Notes: a model not told the origin generated them from the sequence alone. A DNA stretch of 64,000 nucleotides from Schlegelella_A sp036263655 (GCA_036263655.1 DATAGP010000002.1:1-64000); one strand, 5' to 3'; counted from the first letter of the stretch, positions 35,359 to 44,687 are shown. Made by a program: numbers and translations.

Positions 35359-36561
35359 CTACCAGCTCACGTCGCGCTCTGCCGTCGCGCCGATCTTGTG
35401 GATCGCGAGGTCGGCGCCGATGAACTCGTCCTCCTGCGACATGCGCAGCCCCATCACCGCCCGGATCGCGGCGTAGACGACGAGCCCGGCGCCGAACGCC
35501 CACGCAATGCCCAGGGCGGTGCCGATCAGCTGGGCGCCGACGTTCACGCCGCCCCGGCCGCCGAGCGCCGCCATGCCGAACACGCCGGCGGCGACGCCGC
35601 CCCAGGCGCCGCACAGGCCGTGCAGCGGCCACACGCCGAGCACGTCGTCGATCTTCCAGCGGTTCTGCGTCAGCGTGAACATGACGACGAAGATCGCGCC
35701 GGCGACGCCGCCCGTGGCCAGCGCGCCCAGCGGGTGCATCACGTCCGAGCCGGCGCAGACCGCGACGAGCCCCGCCAGCGGACCGTTGTGGACGAAGCCC
35801 GGGTCGTTGCGGCCGATCAGCGTCGCGACGAGCGTGCCGCCCGCCATGGCCATCAGCGAATTGACGGCGACCAGGCCGGAGATCTTCTCGAGCGTCTGCG
35901 CGCTCATGACGTTGAAGCCGAACCAGCCGACCGTCAGCATCCAGGCACCGAGGGCGAGGAAGGGGATGCTCGACGGCGGGTGCGCGCTCATGGCGCCGTC
36001 CTTGCGGTAGCGGTTGCGGCGGGCGCCGAGGAGGATCACCGCCGCCAGGCCGATCCAGCCGCCGACGGTGTGGACGACGACGCTGCCGGCGAAGTCATGG
36101 AACTCGTCGCCGGTTGCGGCCTTGATCCAGCCCTGGATGCCGAAGGACTGGTTCCAGGCCACGCCCTCGAACAGCGGGTAGACGAGGCCGACCAGCACCG
36201 CCGTGGCCATCAGCTGCGGGCCGAAGCGCGAGCGCTCGGCGATGCCGCCGGAGACGATCGCCGGAATCGCCGCGGCGAAGGTCAGGAGGAAGAAGAACTT
36301 GACGAGCTCGTAGCCGTTCTTGGCCGACAGCGCCTCCGCGCCGGTGAAGAAGTGGGTTCCGTAGGCGACCGCATAGCCGACGAAGAAGTAGGCGACGGTC
36401 GAGACGGCGAAGTCGACCATGATCTTCACCAGCGCGTTGACCTGGTTCTTGGAGCGGACGGTGCCCAGCTCGAGGAAGGCGAAGCCGCCGTGCATGGCCA
36501 GGACCATGATGGCGCCGAGCAGGATGAAGAGGGCGTCGCCGCCGCTGCGCACGTCGTTCAT
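35359..36561 (-). CDS. amt: ammonium transporter (Amt/MEP/Rh family)
   Basis: A 400-residue, 11-helix inner-membrane channel. The twin-histidine pore is present: H164 in 'FAGSVVVHTVGGWIGL' and the second His in 'WPLHGLCGAWGGVAAG' (about 313). D156 in 'FHDFAGS' and W144-type aromatics near the gate are also conserved. There is no long extracellular signal-peptide-like N-terminus. No glnK gene accompanies it, unlike many amtB loci. The short C-tail 'GLRMSQEDEFIGADLAIHKI' matches the GlnK-contact region. Confidence 0.93.
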   Translation of the reverse strand: MNDVRSGGDALFILLGAIMVLAMHGGFAFLELGTVRSKNQVNALVKIMVDFAVSTVAYFFVGYAVAYGTHFFTGAEALSAKNGYELVKFFFLLTFAAAIPAIVSGGIAERSRFGPQLMATAVLVGLVYPLFEGVAWNQSFGIQGWIKAATGDEFHDFAGSVVVHTVGGWIGLAAVILLGARRNRYRKDGAMSAHPPSSIPFLALGAWMLTVGWFGFNVMSAQTLEKISGLVAVNSLMAMAGGTLVATLIGRNDPGFVHNGPLAGLVAVCAGSDVMHPLGALATGGVAGAIFVVMFTLTQNRWKIDDVLGVWPLHGLCGAWGGVAAGVFGMAALGGRGGVNVGAQLIGTALGIAWAFGAGLVVYAAIRAVMGLRMSQEDEFIGADLAIHKIGATAERDVSW

Positions 36562-36568
36562 CGGCGCG

Positions 36569-37555
36569 CTAGTCCACGGTCACCTTGGCGTCGCGGATCA
36601 CCTTGCCCCACTTGGCGGTCTCGGCGTCGAGGAAGGTCTGGAACTCCTCCGGCGTGCTGCCGACCGGGATCGTTCCCATGGCGTCGAGCCGCGCCTTGAC
36701 ATCGTCGAGGCGGACGATGCGGGCGACCTCGTCGGCAATGCGCTTCACGATCTCGCGCGGCGTTCCGGCCGGGGCGAGCACGCCCGCCCAGGTGCTCCCG
36801 GTGAACCCGGCGAGCCCCTGCTCGATGAAGGTGGGCACGTCCGGCGCGGCCGGCAGGCGGCGATCGCTGGCGACGCCGATCAGGCGGACCTGTCCGCTCC
36901 TGCCCGGACCGATGAGCCCGGAGGCCGCGTCGAAGAAGAGCTGGATCTGGCCGCCCATCAGGTCGGTCAGCGCCGGCGCCGCGCCGCGGTACGGGATGTG
37001 GACCATGAAGGTCCCGGTCTGCGCCTTGAGGAACTCGGTGGTCAGATGCGCTGCGGAGCCGTTGCCGCTGGAGCCGAAGCTGATCTTGCCCGGGTTGCGC
37101 TTCGCATAGGCGATGAGCTCGGCCGCCGTCTTGAAGGGCGCGTTGTTGTTGACGGCGGCGATCAGCGGCGCGACGCCGATCAGAGACACGGGAACCAGGT
37201 CCTTCTTCGGGTCGTAGGGCAGCTTCGGGTAGAGCGTGGTGTTCGCCGCGTAGGCCGCGATCACGACCCCGATCGTGTGCCCGTCGGGCGGCGCCTTGGC
37301 GATCAGGTCGACGCCGATGATGCTGTTCGCCCCCGGCTTGTTGTCGATGGCGAAGGTCTGGCCGAGCCGCTCCTGGAGCTTTTGCGTGATCAGGCGTGCC
37401 GTCACGTCGGTGAAGCCCCCGGGCGTGTAGGGAACGATCACGCGGATGGGGCGGGCCGGCCAGGTCTGCGCCTGGACCGACGGCAGGGCGACGGCAGCGC
37501 CGGCGGCGAGTAGCCGGCCCGTGAATCGGCGCCTGTCGGGTGCGGAAAGGGTCAT
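36569..37555 (-). CDS. Bug family tripartite tricarboxylate transporter substrate-binding protein
   Basis: A 328-residue periplasmic binding protein. The start ATG at 37555 has GAGGAG nine bases upstream; the frame extends 51 bases further without support. The N-terminal signal has a twin-Arg look ('DRRRFTGRLLAAGAAVALPS'), cleaved near VQAQ. 'WPARPIRVIVPYTPGGFTD' and 'IDNKPGANSIIGVDLIAKAP' are the Bug fold signatures. Bug proteins bind carboxylates and usually act as orphan receptors, as here, with no TctAB genes in the window. Confidence 0.9.
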   Translation of the reverse strand: MTLSAPDRRRFTGRLLAAGAAVALPSVQAQTWPARPIRVIVPYTPGGFTDVTARLITQKLQERLGQTFAIDNKPGANSIIGVDLIAKAPPDGHTIGVVIAAYAANTTLYPKLPYDPKKDLVPVSLIGVAPLIAAVNNNAPFKTAAELIAYAKRNPGKISFGSSGNGSAAHLTTEFLKAQTGTFMVHIPYRGAAPALTDLMGGQIQLFFDAASGLIGPGRSGQVRLIGVASDRRLPAAPDVPTFIEQGLAGFTGSTWAGVLAPAGTPREIVKRIADEVARIVRLDDVKARLDAMGTIPVGSTPEEFQTFLDAETAKWGKVIRDAKVTVD

Positions 37556-37687
37556 GGGGTCTCCTCGAGCGTTGCAGCGGCGGTCGTCCGCGTCGGGGCG
37601 CACCAATGTAGCGCGGCGGTCACGGCCGCCTCACCGGGTTGTGCCGGAGAAGGCCGGGCCCTTGCACGGGTCATCGGCTTTGCGAAA

Positions 37688-38464
37688 ATGCGCGGCATGA
37701 TGAATCGCAAGCCTCGCAAGCCGGCGCGCGGCCAGGACCGGGTCCACGCGCGCACCCGCCGCCGCATGCGTGCCGCCGTCGCGGTGTTCGGCCTGGCGCT
37801 GGGTGCCGTCTCGCCGCTGCACGCGCAGACGCTGCGCAAGGCCTCCGTGGACATGCGCCAGGGCGCCAGCTCCATCGATGCACGCTGGCGCGAGAGCCTC
37901 GAGGATTTCGCCGCGCGCGACCGCGCCCAGGCACCGGCGCCCGGCGGAGTGGTCTTCGTCGGCAGCTCGTCGATCCGGCTCTGGAACGACCTCGAGCGCG
38001 AGTTCGGCGGCATGACGGTGGTCAAGCGCGGCTTCGGCGGCTCGCGCCTCTCGGATTGCGCACGCTACGTCGCCCAGCTCGTCCTGCCTTACAAGCCGCG
38101 CACCGTGGTCGTCTATGCCGGCGACAACGACCTCGCGGAAGGCGCGACTCCCGAAGGCGTGCTCGCCAGCTACACCGAGTTCGTCGAGCGGGTCCGGGAG
38201 GCGCTGCCGGAGACGCGCATCGTCTACATCTCGATCAAGCCGAGCCCGCTGCGCGAGGCGCTGATGCCGGCGGCGATCCAGGCCAACGAGCTCATCGAGG
38301 AGTACTCGAAGCGGCACCCGGGCCTCGGCTACATCGACATCTACACGAGGATGCTGGACGACAAGGGCCGGCCCCGCGCCGAGCTCTTCCTGCCCGACGC
38401 GCTGCACCTCAACGCCGCTGGCTACGCTCTGTGGAAGTCGGCGATCGCCGAGCACCTTCGCTGA
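37688..38464 (+). CDS. secreted SGNH/GDSL-type hydrolase
   Basis: A 258-residue protein with a long basic N-terminus and a hydrophobic segment ('AAVAVFGLALGAVSPLHAQ'). ATGs at 37697, 37700 and 37766 are alternative starts. The catalytic blocks are 'VVFVGSSSIRLWND' (nucleophile Ser, block I), 'RGFGGSRLSD' (block II Gly), 'VVVYAGDNDLAEG' (block III GxND) and 'LPDALHLNAAGY' (block V D-x-x-H). It is probably a periplasmic or extracellular esterase or acetylesterase. Its 3' end overlaps the convergent OpgC-like acyltransferase gene by 56 bases. Confidence 0.87.
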   Translation: MRGMMNRKPRKPARGQDRVHARTRRRMRAAVAVFGLALGAVSPLHAQTLRKASVDMRQGASSIDARWRESLEDFAARDRAQAPAPGGVVFVGSSSIRLWNDLEREFGGMTVVKRGFGGSRLSDCARYVAQLVLPYKPRTVVVYAGDNDLAEGATPEGVLASYTEFVERVREALPETRIVYISIKPSPLREALMPAAIQANELIEEYSKRHPGLGYIDIYTRMLDDKGRPRAELFLPDALHLNAAGYALWKSAIAEHLR

Positions 38465-39668
38465 GCGACTCGCCCGCCGCCTGGCGGGCTCTGGCCCGGG
38501 CTGCCCGCGCGGCCGCGAACCGGGCCCGGACCTCGGCCGCGTGGCGGTCGATCCGCTCGCTGACGAGCGCCACCAGGTAGAGGACGACGAAGCAGGTGGC
38601 CAGGATCGCCACGTCGATGGCCCACGGGCGTTCCGGCTTCGGCACGCCGAACGCCGTCAGTGCGAGCAGCGCGAGGACGAGGTGGGCGCAGAACACGGGC
38701 AGCGAGGCCGCGCCCAGCGTCTCGAGCACGCGCAGGCGCGGCAGGTGCGTCTTCAGCCAGGGACCGAAATGCAGCACCAGCGCCACCAGCGCGAGCAGGT
38801 TGATGACGCGCAATGGTCCGAGCTGCCACTTGTCGAACAGCATGTTCAGGGCGACGTCGCCGAGGAAGGGCGCCTGCCCGACGGCGTGACGCCAGACCAA
38901 GCCGGTGAGGGCCACGGCCGCTGCAGAGGCGACGAGCCAGCGTGGAAAGGACGTCACGTGCGTGCCGTTTGCGTAGCACGCGCCCATCCAGAGACCGAGC
39001 ATCCAGATCATCTGCCAGGCGAGGATGTGGAAGGCGCCGGTCTCGGCGAGCGGGATGGGCAGTCCGGTCAGGTGCACGACCGTGTCGTAGAGCGCCCGGC
39101 TGAGGCCGAACTGCGTCGCCAGCCAGATGGCGCCGCTGCCGACCAGGAGGCCGAGCCAGCCGTGCTTGGCTCCCTGCACCAGGGCCAGGGGGCTGGCCAG
39201 CATGAACAGGATGTACATCGGCAGGATGTCGAGCAGGGGCGGGTTGTAGACCAGCAGCAGCGCGCCGACGAAGGCGGCGATCGGCTGCTGCAGGAAGAAG
39301 GACACGAGGTTCGTGACGGCCTCCTGCTGCACGACGAGGCCGATCATGGCGACGGCGAAGAACAGGAAGAAGAGCAGCGCCGCCTGGCTGAGATAGATCT
39401 TGAGGACGCGCTTGAGGAAGGCGGTCCGCATGCCCTCGAAGCCGCTCTTCAGCTGCTTCTCGGTGTAGATCCAGCCGGCCATGAAAGCGGAAAGGAGAAC
39501 GAATCCCTCGGCGGCGGAAACGTACCCGAACGGCTGCCCCAGCGGGGAGACGAAGCGCGTGGGCACGTGCGTGATCGTCATGAGCACCAGCATCACGCCG
39601 CGCAGGGCGTCGATCTGCCACAGCCTGCCGGAGGGCTTCCCGCCCCCGTCGCTCCGCGGTTCGCTCAT
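38409..39668 (-). CDS. OpgC-family membrane acyltransferase
   Basis: A 419-residue protein with about ten hydrophobic helices. The opening 'RLWQIDALRGVMLVLMTITH' and 'GYVSAAEGFVLLSAFMAGWI' are the OpgC/acyltransferase-3 N-terminal motifs. 'YNPPLLDILPMYILFMLASP' is a very conserved OpgC segment. OpgC adds succinyl groups to periplasmic glucans using cytosolic succinyl-CoA. No glucan synthesis genes (opgGH) are nearby, so the acceptor is unknown. The adjacent SGNH hydrolase could act on the same acylated glycan. Confidence 0.87.
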   Translation of the reverse strand: MSEPRSDGGGKPSGRLWQIDALRGVMLVLMTITHVPTRFVSPLGQPFGYVSAAEGFVLLSAFMAGWIYTEKQLKSGFEGMRTAFLKRVLKIYLSQAALLFFLFFAVAMIGLVVQQEAVTNLVSFFLQQPIAAFVGALLLVYNPPLLDILPMYILFMLASPLALVQGAKHGWLGLLVGSGAIWLATQFGLSRALYDTVVHLTGLPIPLAETGAFHILAWQMIWMLGLWMGACYANGTHVTSFPRWLVASAAAVALTGLVWRHAVGQAPFLGDVALNMLFDKWQLGPLRVINLLALVALVLHFGPWLKTHLPRLRVLETLGAASLPVFCAHLVLALLALTAFGVPKPERPWAIDVAILATCFVVLYLVALVSERIDRHAAEVRARFAAARAARARARQAAGESLSEGARRSPTSTERSQRR

Positions 39669-39711
39669 GCGCGGCGACGCCCGCCTCGGAGATGGCGCCC
39701 GCAGTCCGTGC

Positions 39712-40149
39712 TCAGCTGCCGCTCAGGGGCCGGGGCCGGCCCGAAGCGTCGATCGCGACGTAGGTGACGTTCGCCTCCGTCACCTTCACGACGTGCAGGT
39801 CGGCCGGGTTGCGCTCGGCGAACACCTCGATGTTCACGGTGATCGAGGTGCGGCCGATGCGCTCGACGCGGGCGTAGAAGCTGAGCAGGTCGCCCATCGA
39901 GACCGGCTGCTTGAAGACGAACTCGTTGACGGCAACCGTGGCGATGCGGCCCTTGGCGATCCTGGCCGGAAGGACGGCGCCGGCGAGGTCGACCTGGGCC
40001 ATGATCCAGCCACCGAAGATGTCGCCGTTGCCGTTCGCGTCGGCCGGCATGGGCATCACGCGCATGACGAGCTGGCGGTCGTTCGGGAGCTGGAGCGGCG
40101 CCACTTCGGCGACGGCAGCCTGCAGCTGCTGGCTTGAAATCTCGGGCAT
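39712..40149 (-). CDS. acyl-CoA thioesterase (YciA-like hotdog fold)
   Basis: A 145-residue protein from the ATG at 40149 (GGAG five bases upstream); a TTG five codons earlier is less likely. 'MPMPADANGNGDIFGGWIMA' is the catalytic loop with the G-D-x-x-G-G signature of acyl-CoA hydrolases. 'VAVNEFVFKQPVSMGDLLSF' and 'VEVFAERNPAD'-like segments continue the hotdog domain. It hydrolyses acyl-CoA in the cytosol, with broad chain length in known relatives, and is transcribed divergently from the Atm1-type exporter. Confidence 0.92.
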   Translation of the reverse strand: MPEISSQQLQAAVAEVAPLQLPNDRQLVMRVMPMPADANGNGDIFGGWIMAQVDLAGAVLPARIAKGRIATVAVNEFVFKQPVSMGDLLSFYARVERIGRTSITVNIEVFAERNPADLHVVKVTEANVTYVAIDASGRPRPLSGS

Positions 40150-40221
40150 ATTGCTCCACGTCAACGACGGCCCATTCTTCCATCAAAACCGCTTGTCCCT
40201 GCTCCTGAAGCCCGCCTCCTG

Positions 40222-42054
40222 ATGCGACCCGCTGCCCTGTCCACGCCGCCTCCGGCCCAGGTGGCCGGCGCGCGTGAAGCGGCGCCGCGCTCCGACTGGC
40301 GCACCCTCCGCAAGCTCCTGCCCTACGTCTGGGCCTGGCGATGGCGCGTCCTGGTCGCGCTCGCCTGCCTGGTCGCCGCCAAGGTCGCCAACATCGGCGT
40401 CCCGCTGGTGCTCAAGCAGCTGGTCGACTCGCTCGCGCTGCAGCCGGGCGACGCGCGCAGCGTGCTCGTCGTGCCGGTGGCCCTGCTCATCGCCTACGGC
40501 GCGCTGCGGCTGTCGATCACGCTGTTCACGGAGCTGCGCGAGTTCCTGTTCTACCCGGTGGCGGCGCGCATCGCCCGGCGGGTGTCCCTCGAGGCCTTCG
40601 AGCACCTGCTGAGCCTGAGCCTGCGCTTCCATCTCGAGCGGCAGACGGGAGGCGTCTCGCGCGACATCGAGCGTGGCTCGCGCTCGATCCAGTCGCTGCT
40701 CAACTACACGATCTACAACATCCTGCCGACGCTGGTCGAGATCACGATGGTGATCGTGCTGCTCTCGGCCAAGTTCGACGGCTGGTTCGCCGCGATCACC
40801 TTCGGGGCGCTCGTCCTCTACATCGCCTTCACGGTGAGCGTGACGGAGTGGCGAACGGCGTTCCGCCGGGCGATGAACGAGCAGGACTCCAAGGCCAACA
40901 CCAAGGCCCTCGATGCCCTGCTCAACTACGAGACGGTGAAGTACTTCTCCAACGAGGGCTTCGAGCAGGCCCGCTACGACGAGAACCTGCACCGGCTGGA
41001 GAAGGCATCGATCAAGTCGCAGACCTCGCTCTCGCTGCTGAACCTCGGGCAGAGCCTGATCATCGCCGCGGCGGTGACGCTGCTGGTCTGGCGCGCGACG
41101 GTCGGCGTCGTCGCCGGGACCATGACGCTGGGCGACCTGGTGCTGGTGAACGCGCTCATGATCCAGCTGTACATCCCGCTCAACTTCCTGGGCGTCATCT
41201 ACCGCGAGATCAAGCAGTCGATGATCGACATGGAGAAGATGTTCGCCCTCCTCGGGCAGAACCGCGAGATCGCCGACGCGCCCGACGCCAAGCCCCTGGA
41301 GGCCCGCGGCGGCTCGGTCCGCTTCGAGGACGTGCGCTTCGGCTACGACCGCGACCGGGAGATCCTCCACGGCGTCAGCTTCGAGATCCCGGCCGGCAAG
41401 ACCGTGGCCGTCGTCGGCCCGTCCGGCTCGGGCAAGAGCACGCTGGCGCGGCTGATGTTCCGCTTCTACGACGTCGACGCCGGCAGCATCCGCATCGACG
41501 GCCAGGACATCCGCTCGGTGACGCAGAAGAGCCTGCGCGAGGCGATCGGCATCGTCCCCCAGGACACGGTGCTCTTCAACGACACCGTCGAATACAACAT
41601 CGCCTACGGCCGCACCGGCGCCGGCCGCGCCGAGGTCGAGGCAGCGGCCCGTTCGGCGCACATCCACAGTTTCATCGCCTCGACGCCGAAGGGCTACGAG
41701 ACCATGGTCGGCGAGCGAGGGCTGAAGCTGTCGGGCGGCGAGAAGCAGCGCGTGGCCATCGCCCGCACGCTCCTGAAGGATCCGCCCATCATGATCTTCG
41801 ACGAAGCCACCTCCGCGCTGGACTCGGCCAACGAACGGGCCATCCAGGCGGAGCTGCAGAGCGTGGCGCGCAACCGGACGGCGCTGGTCATCGCGCACCG
41901 GCTGTCGACGGTGGTCGACGCGCACCAGATCCTGGTGATGTCGGACGGCCGCATCGTCGAGCGCGGCACGCACGCCGAGCTCGTCGGCCGGGACGGCCGC
42001 TACGCCGAGATGTGGCAGCTGCAGCAGAGCAGCGCCGAAGCCGGGCTCGCCTGA
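40222..42054 (+). CDS. Atm1/ABCB7-type ABC exporter (fused permease-ATPase)
   Basis: A 610-residue half-transporter with six helices (about residues 45-320) and a nucleotide-binding domain. Walker A 'VVGPSGSGKSTLARLMF', Q-loop 'IGIVPQDTVLFNDTVEYNI', signature 'LKLSGGEKQRVAIARTLL', Walker B 'IMIFDEATSALDS' and H-loop 'ALVIAHRLSTV' are all intact. 'FLFYPVAARIARRVSLEAFE' and 'FHLERQTGGVSRDIERG' are typical of the ABCB family of Atm1-like transporters. Relatives export glutathione-bound sulfur or heavy-metal complexes and protect iron-sulfur metabolism. The protein works as a homodimer in the inner membrane. Confidence 0.92.
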   Translation: MRPAALSTPPPAQVAGAREAAPRSDWRTLRKLLPYVWAWRWRVLVALACLVAAKVANIGVPLVLKQLVDSLALQPGDARSVLVVPVALLIAYGALRLSITLFTELREFLFYPVAARIARRVSLEAFEHLLSLSLRFHLERQTGGVSRDIERGSRSIQSLLNYTIYNILPTLVEITMVIVLLSAKFDGWFAAITFGALVLYIAFTVSVTEWRTAFRRAMNEQDSKANTKALDALLNYETVKYFSNEGFEQARYDENLHRLEKASIKSQTSLSLLNLGQSLIIAAAVTLLVWRATVGVVAGTMTLGDLVLVNALMIQLYIPLNFLGVIYREIKQSMIDMEKMFALLGQNREIADAPDAKPLEARGGSVRFEDVRFGYDRDREILHGVSFEIPAGKTVAVVGPSGSGKSTLARLMFRFYDVDAGSIRIDGQDIRSVTQKSLREAIGIVPQDTVLFNDTVEYNIAYGRTGAGRAEVEAAARSAHIHSFIASTPKGYETMVGERGLKLSGGEKQRVAIARTLLKDPPIMIFDEATSALDSANERAIQAELQSVARNRTALVIAHRLSTVVDAHQILVMSDGRIVERGTHAELVGRDGRYAEMWQLQQSSAEAGLA

Positions 42055-42207
42055 AACGCTCCGGCCGGGCACGATCGTTGCGGTGGATCGTCCCAGGCAA
42101 ACCCTTGCTTTTCGGGCAAACACCGGAACCGGGTCAACGGTCCTCCCTAGAATTTCGTTCTCACCGCGACGAGGCATGCCTCGAGCCATCCAACCACAGG
42201 AGTTTTC

Positions 42208-43119
42208 ATGAAGACAACGTTTCTGGCCGGGTTCGCGCTCGCCGCGTCCGCGCTCGCCGTCACCGGCGCGCAGGCGCAGGCGAACGACACGCTGAAGAAG
42301 ATCAAGGACAGCGGCAGCATCACGATGGGCGTGCGCGAGTCGTCCGGCGCCCTGGCGTTCACGCTCGGCGACGGCAAGTACGCCGGCTTCCACTACGACG
42401 TCTGCCAGCGCGTCATCGCCGACATCCAGAAGCAGCTCGGGATGGCCAAGATCGACATCAAGTACCAGCCCGTGACGTCGCAGAACCGCATCCCGCTGGT
42501 CCAGAACGGCACCGTCGACATCGAGTGCGGCTCGACCACCAACAACACCGCGCGGCTGAAGGACGTCGCCTTCGCCCCAGCCCTCTACGTCGAGGAAGTG
42601 CGCATCGCCGTCAAGGCCAACAGCGGCATCAACAACATCGCCGCGCTGAACGGGAAGACGGTCGCCACCACCACGGGCACGACCTCGGTGCAGCTGCTGC
42701 GCAAGAACAAGCGCGCGCAGGGCATGGACTTCAAGGAGCTGAACGGCAAGGACCACTCCGACAGCTTCCTGCTGCTCGAGTCGGGCCGTGCCGACGCCTT
42801 CGTGATGGACGGCCAGATCCTCGCCGGCCTGATCTCCAAGTCGAAGAACCCGGCCGACTTCAAGATCGTCGGCGAGCCGCTGAGCGTCGAGCCGATCGCG
42901 ATCATGTACCGCAAGGACGACCCGGCCTTCAAGAAGGCGGTCGACGACAGCGTGCGCAACCTGGCCAAGAGCGGCGAGGTCGCCAAGCTCTACGACAAGT
43001 GGTTCATGCAGCCGATCCCGCCGGCCAACACCCGGGTCAACCTGCCGCCGAGCGACGCCACCAAGGCCGCATGGGCCAACCCGAGCGACAAGCCGCTCGA
43101 GGAATACGCCCAGCCTTGA
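42208..43119 (+). CDS. gltI: glutamate/aspartate ABC transporter substrate-binding protein
   Basis: A 303-residue periplasmic protein with a signal peptide ('FLAGFALAASALAVTGAQAQ') and ACAGGAG before the ATG. 'ITMGVRESSGALAFTLGDGK', 'VTSQNRIPLVQNGTVDIECG' and 'STTNNTARLKDVAFA' are the GltI/DEBP ligand-binding segments. It delivers acidic amino acids to the GltJK-L importer encoded next. A strong terminator hairpin separates it from gltJ, so it is probably made in excess. Confidence 0.93.
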   Translation: MKTTFLAGFALAASALAVTGAQAQANDTLKKIKDSGSITMGVRESSGALAFTLGDGKYAGFHYDVCQRVIADIQKQLGMAKIDIKYQPVTSQNRIPLVQNGTVDIECGSTTNNTARLKDVAFAPALYVEEVRIAVKANSGINNIAALNGKTVATTTGTTSVQLLRKNKRAQGMDFKELNGKDHSDSFLLLESGRADAFVMDGQILAGLISKSKNPADFKIVGEPLSVEPIAIMYRKDDPAFKKAVDDSVRNLAKSGEVAKLYDKWFMQPIPPANTRVNLPPSDATKAAWANPSDKPLEEYAQP

Positions 43120-43182
43120 AGGGACGCTGACCGACTCAGGTAAGCCCTAGCGCCTCGCGGCGCGGAGTTTGCTTACAGTCCG

Positions 43183-43216
43183 AGCGCGACGCGAAGCCAT
43201 TCGCGTCGCGCTTTTT
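43183..43216 (+). terminator. intra-operon terminator between gltI and gltJ
   Basis: AGCGCGACGCGA and TCGCGTCGCGCT pair perfectly over twelve bases around a six-base loop (AGCCAT), followed by TTTT. It lies 64 bases after the gltI stop and 50 bases before the gltJ start. The 5' side also contains GTAAGC (43140) and GCTTAC (43171), which could form an alternative stem around it. Partial termination would explain more binding protein than permease. An antiterminator role for the second pair is conjecture. Confidence 0.82.
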
Positions 43217-43265
43217 CATTTGTCGGGCGCGCCGCCGCGGCTCGCGGCGCACGAGGGAGCTCGCA

Positions 43266-43970
43266 TTGGGAACGTGGGACTGGCAGGTCTTCCTGCAGGA
43301 CACCGGAGGAGGCGAAACCTATCTGCGCTGGATGATGTCGGCATGGGGCTGGACGCTGTCGGTCGCCGTGCTGGCGCTCCTCGTCGCCCTCGTCGTCGGA
43401 TCGCTGATGGGGATCCTGCGCACCACGCCGAACAAGCTGTTCGTCTCCATCGGCAATGCCTGGACCGAGCTGTTCCGCAACATCCCGCTGCTGGTGCAGA
43501 TCTTCCTCTGGTACCACGTGCTGCCGTCGATCTTCCTGTCGCTGCGTGCCGTGCCCAGCTTCCTGCTGGTCGTCCTCGCGCTCGGCTTCTTCACCTCGGC
43601 GCGCATCTCGGAGCAGGTGCGCGCCGGCATCCAGTCGCTGCCGAAGGGCCAGACCTACGCCGGCCTGGCGACCGGACTCACCCTGCCGCAGACCTACCGC
43701 TACGTGCTGCTGCCGATGGCCTACCGGATCATCATCCCGCCGCTCACCAGCGAGTCGATGAACATCATCAAGAACACCTCGGTGGCGTTCGCGGTTTCCA
43801 TCGCCGAGCTGACGAACTTCGCGCTGCAGGCGCAGGAGGAGACGTCGCGCGGCGTGGAGATCTACCTCGCGGTGACGGCGGCGTACTTCGTCTCGGCCTT
43901 CGCCGTGAACCGGCTGGCACGCCTGATCGAGGTCAAGGTGCAGGTGCCCGGCCTGCTCGGCGCGAAGTGA
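43266..43970 (+). CDS. gltJ: glutamate/aspartate ABC transporter permease GltJ
   Basis: A 234-residue inner-membrane protein with a TTG start. 'FLQDTGGGETYLRWMMSAWG' is the GltJ N-terminus. 'AWTELFRNIPLLVQIFLWY' and the EAA loop around 'GLATGLTLPQTYRYVLLPMA' are the permease signatures of the polar amino acid family. It forms the channel with GltK. Confidence 0.93.
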   Translation: MGTWDWQVFLQDTGGGETYLRWMMSAWGWTLSVAVLALLVALVVGSLMGILRTTPNKLFVSIGNAWTELFRNIPLLVQIFLWYHVLPSIFLSLRAVPSFLLVVLALGFFTSARISEQVRAGIQSLPKGQTYAGLATGLTLPQTYRYVLLPMAYRIIIPPLTSESMNIIKNTSVAFAVSIAELTNFALQAQEETSRGVEIYLAVTAAYFVSAFAVNRLARLIEVKVQVPGLLGAK

Positions 43971-43986
43971 CGCGGAAGACCGCGGG

Positions 43987-44652
43987 ATGAATCTCGACTT
44001 CGGCTTCCTCACCTGGGGCGTCATCCAGAGCTTCGTCATCAAGGGGCTGATCTTCTCGTTCCAGCTGACCCTGATCGCGATGATCGGCGGCATCGCCCTC
44101 GGCACCGTGCTGGCGCTGATGCGCCTGTCCGGCAAGCCGTGGCTGGTGCTGCCCGCAGCGGCCTACGTCAATACGCTGCGCTCCATCCCGCTGGTCATGG
44201 TGATCCTCTGGTTCTTCCTGCTGATCCCGCTGATCGTCGGCAGGCCGATGGGCGCCGAACTCTCCGCCATCATCACCTTCACCGTCTTCGAGGCGGCCTA
44301 CTACTCGGAGATCATGCGCGCCGGCATCCAGTCGGTGTCGAAGGGCCAGGTCAGCGCCGGCTACGCCGTCGGCATGACGTATGCGCAGTGCATGAAGCTC
44401 ATCGTGCTGCCGCAGGCCTTCCGCAACATGCTGCCGGTGCTGCTGACGCAGACCATCATCCTGTTCCAGGACACGTCGCTGGTCTACGCCATCGGCGCCT
44501 ACGACCTGCTGAAGGGGTTCGAGGTCGCCGGCAAGAACTTCAACCGCCCGGTCGAGACTTATCTGGTGGCGGCGGTCGTCTACTTCGTCATCTGCTTCAG
44601 CCTGTCGATGCTCGTGCGGCAGCTGCAGAAGAGGATCGCCATCATCCGCTGA
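43987..44652 (+). CDS. gltK: glutamate/aspartate ABC transporter permease GltK
   Basis: A 221-residue permease, 16 bases after gltJ. 'FLTWGVIQSFVIKGLIFSF' and 'AAYVNTLRSIPLVMVILWF' open the transmembrane domain. 'SAGYAVGMTYAQCMKLIVLP' is the EAA loop that contacts the ATPase. It is the second permease of the acidic amino acid importer. Confidence 0.93.
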   Translation: MNLDFGFLTWGVIQSFVIKGLIFSFQLTLIAMIGGIALGTVLALMRLSGKPWLVLPAAAYVNTLRSIPLVMVILWFFLLIPLIVGRPMGAELSAIITFTVFEAAYYSEIMRAGIQSVSKGQVSAGYAVGMTYAQCMKLIVLPQAFRNMLPVLLTQTIILFQDTSLVYAIGAYDLLKGFEVAGKNFNRPVETYLVAAVVYFVICFSLSMLVRQLQKRIAIIR

Positions 44653-44687
44653 GGGCCTCGTCGGCAGCGATACGGAAGCACAACAAC

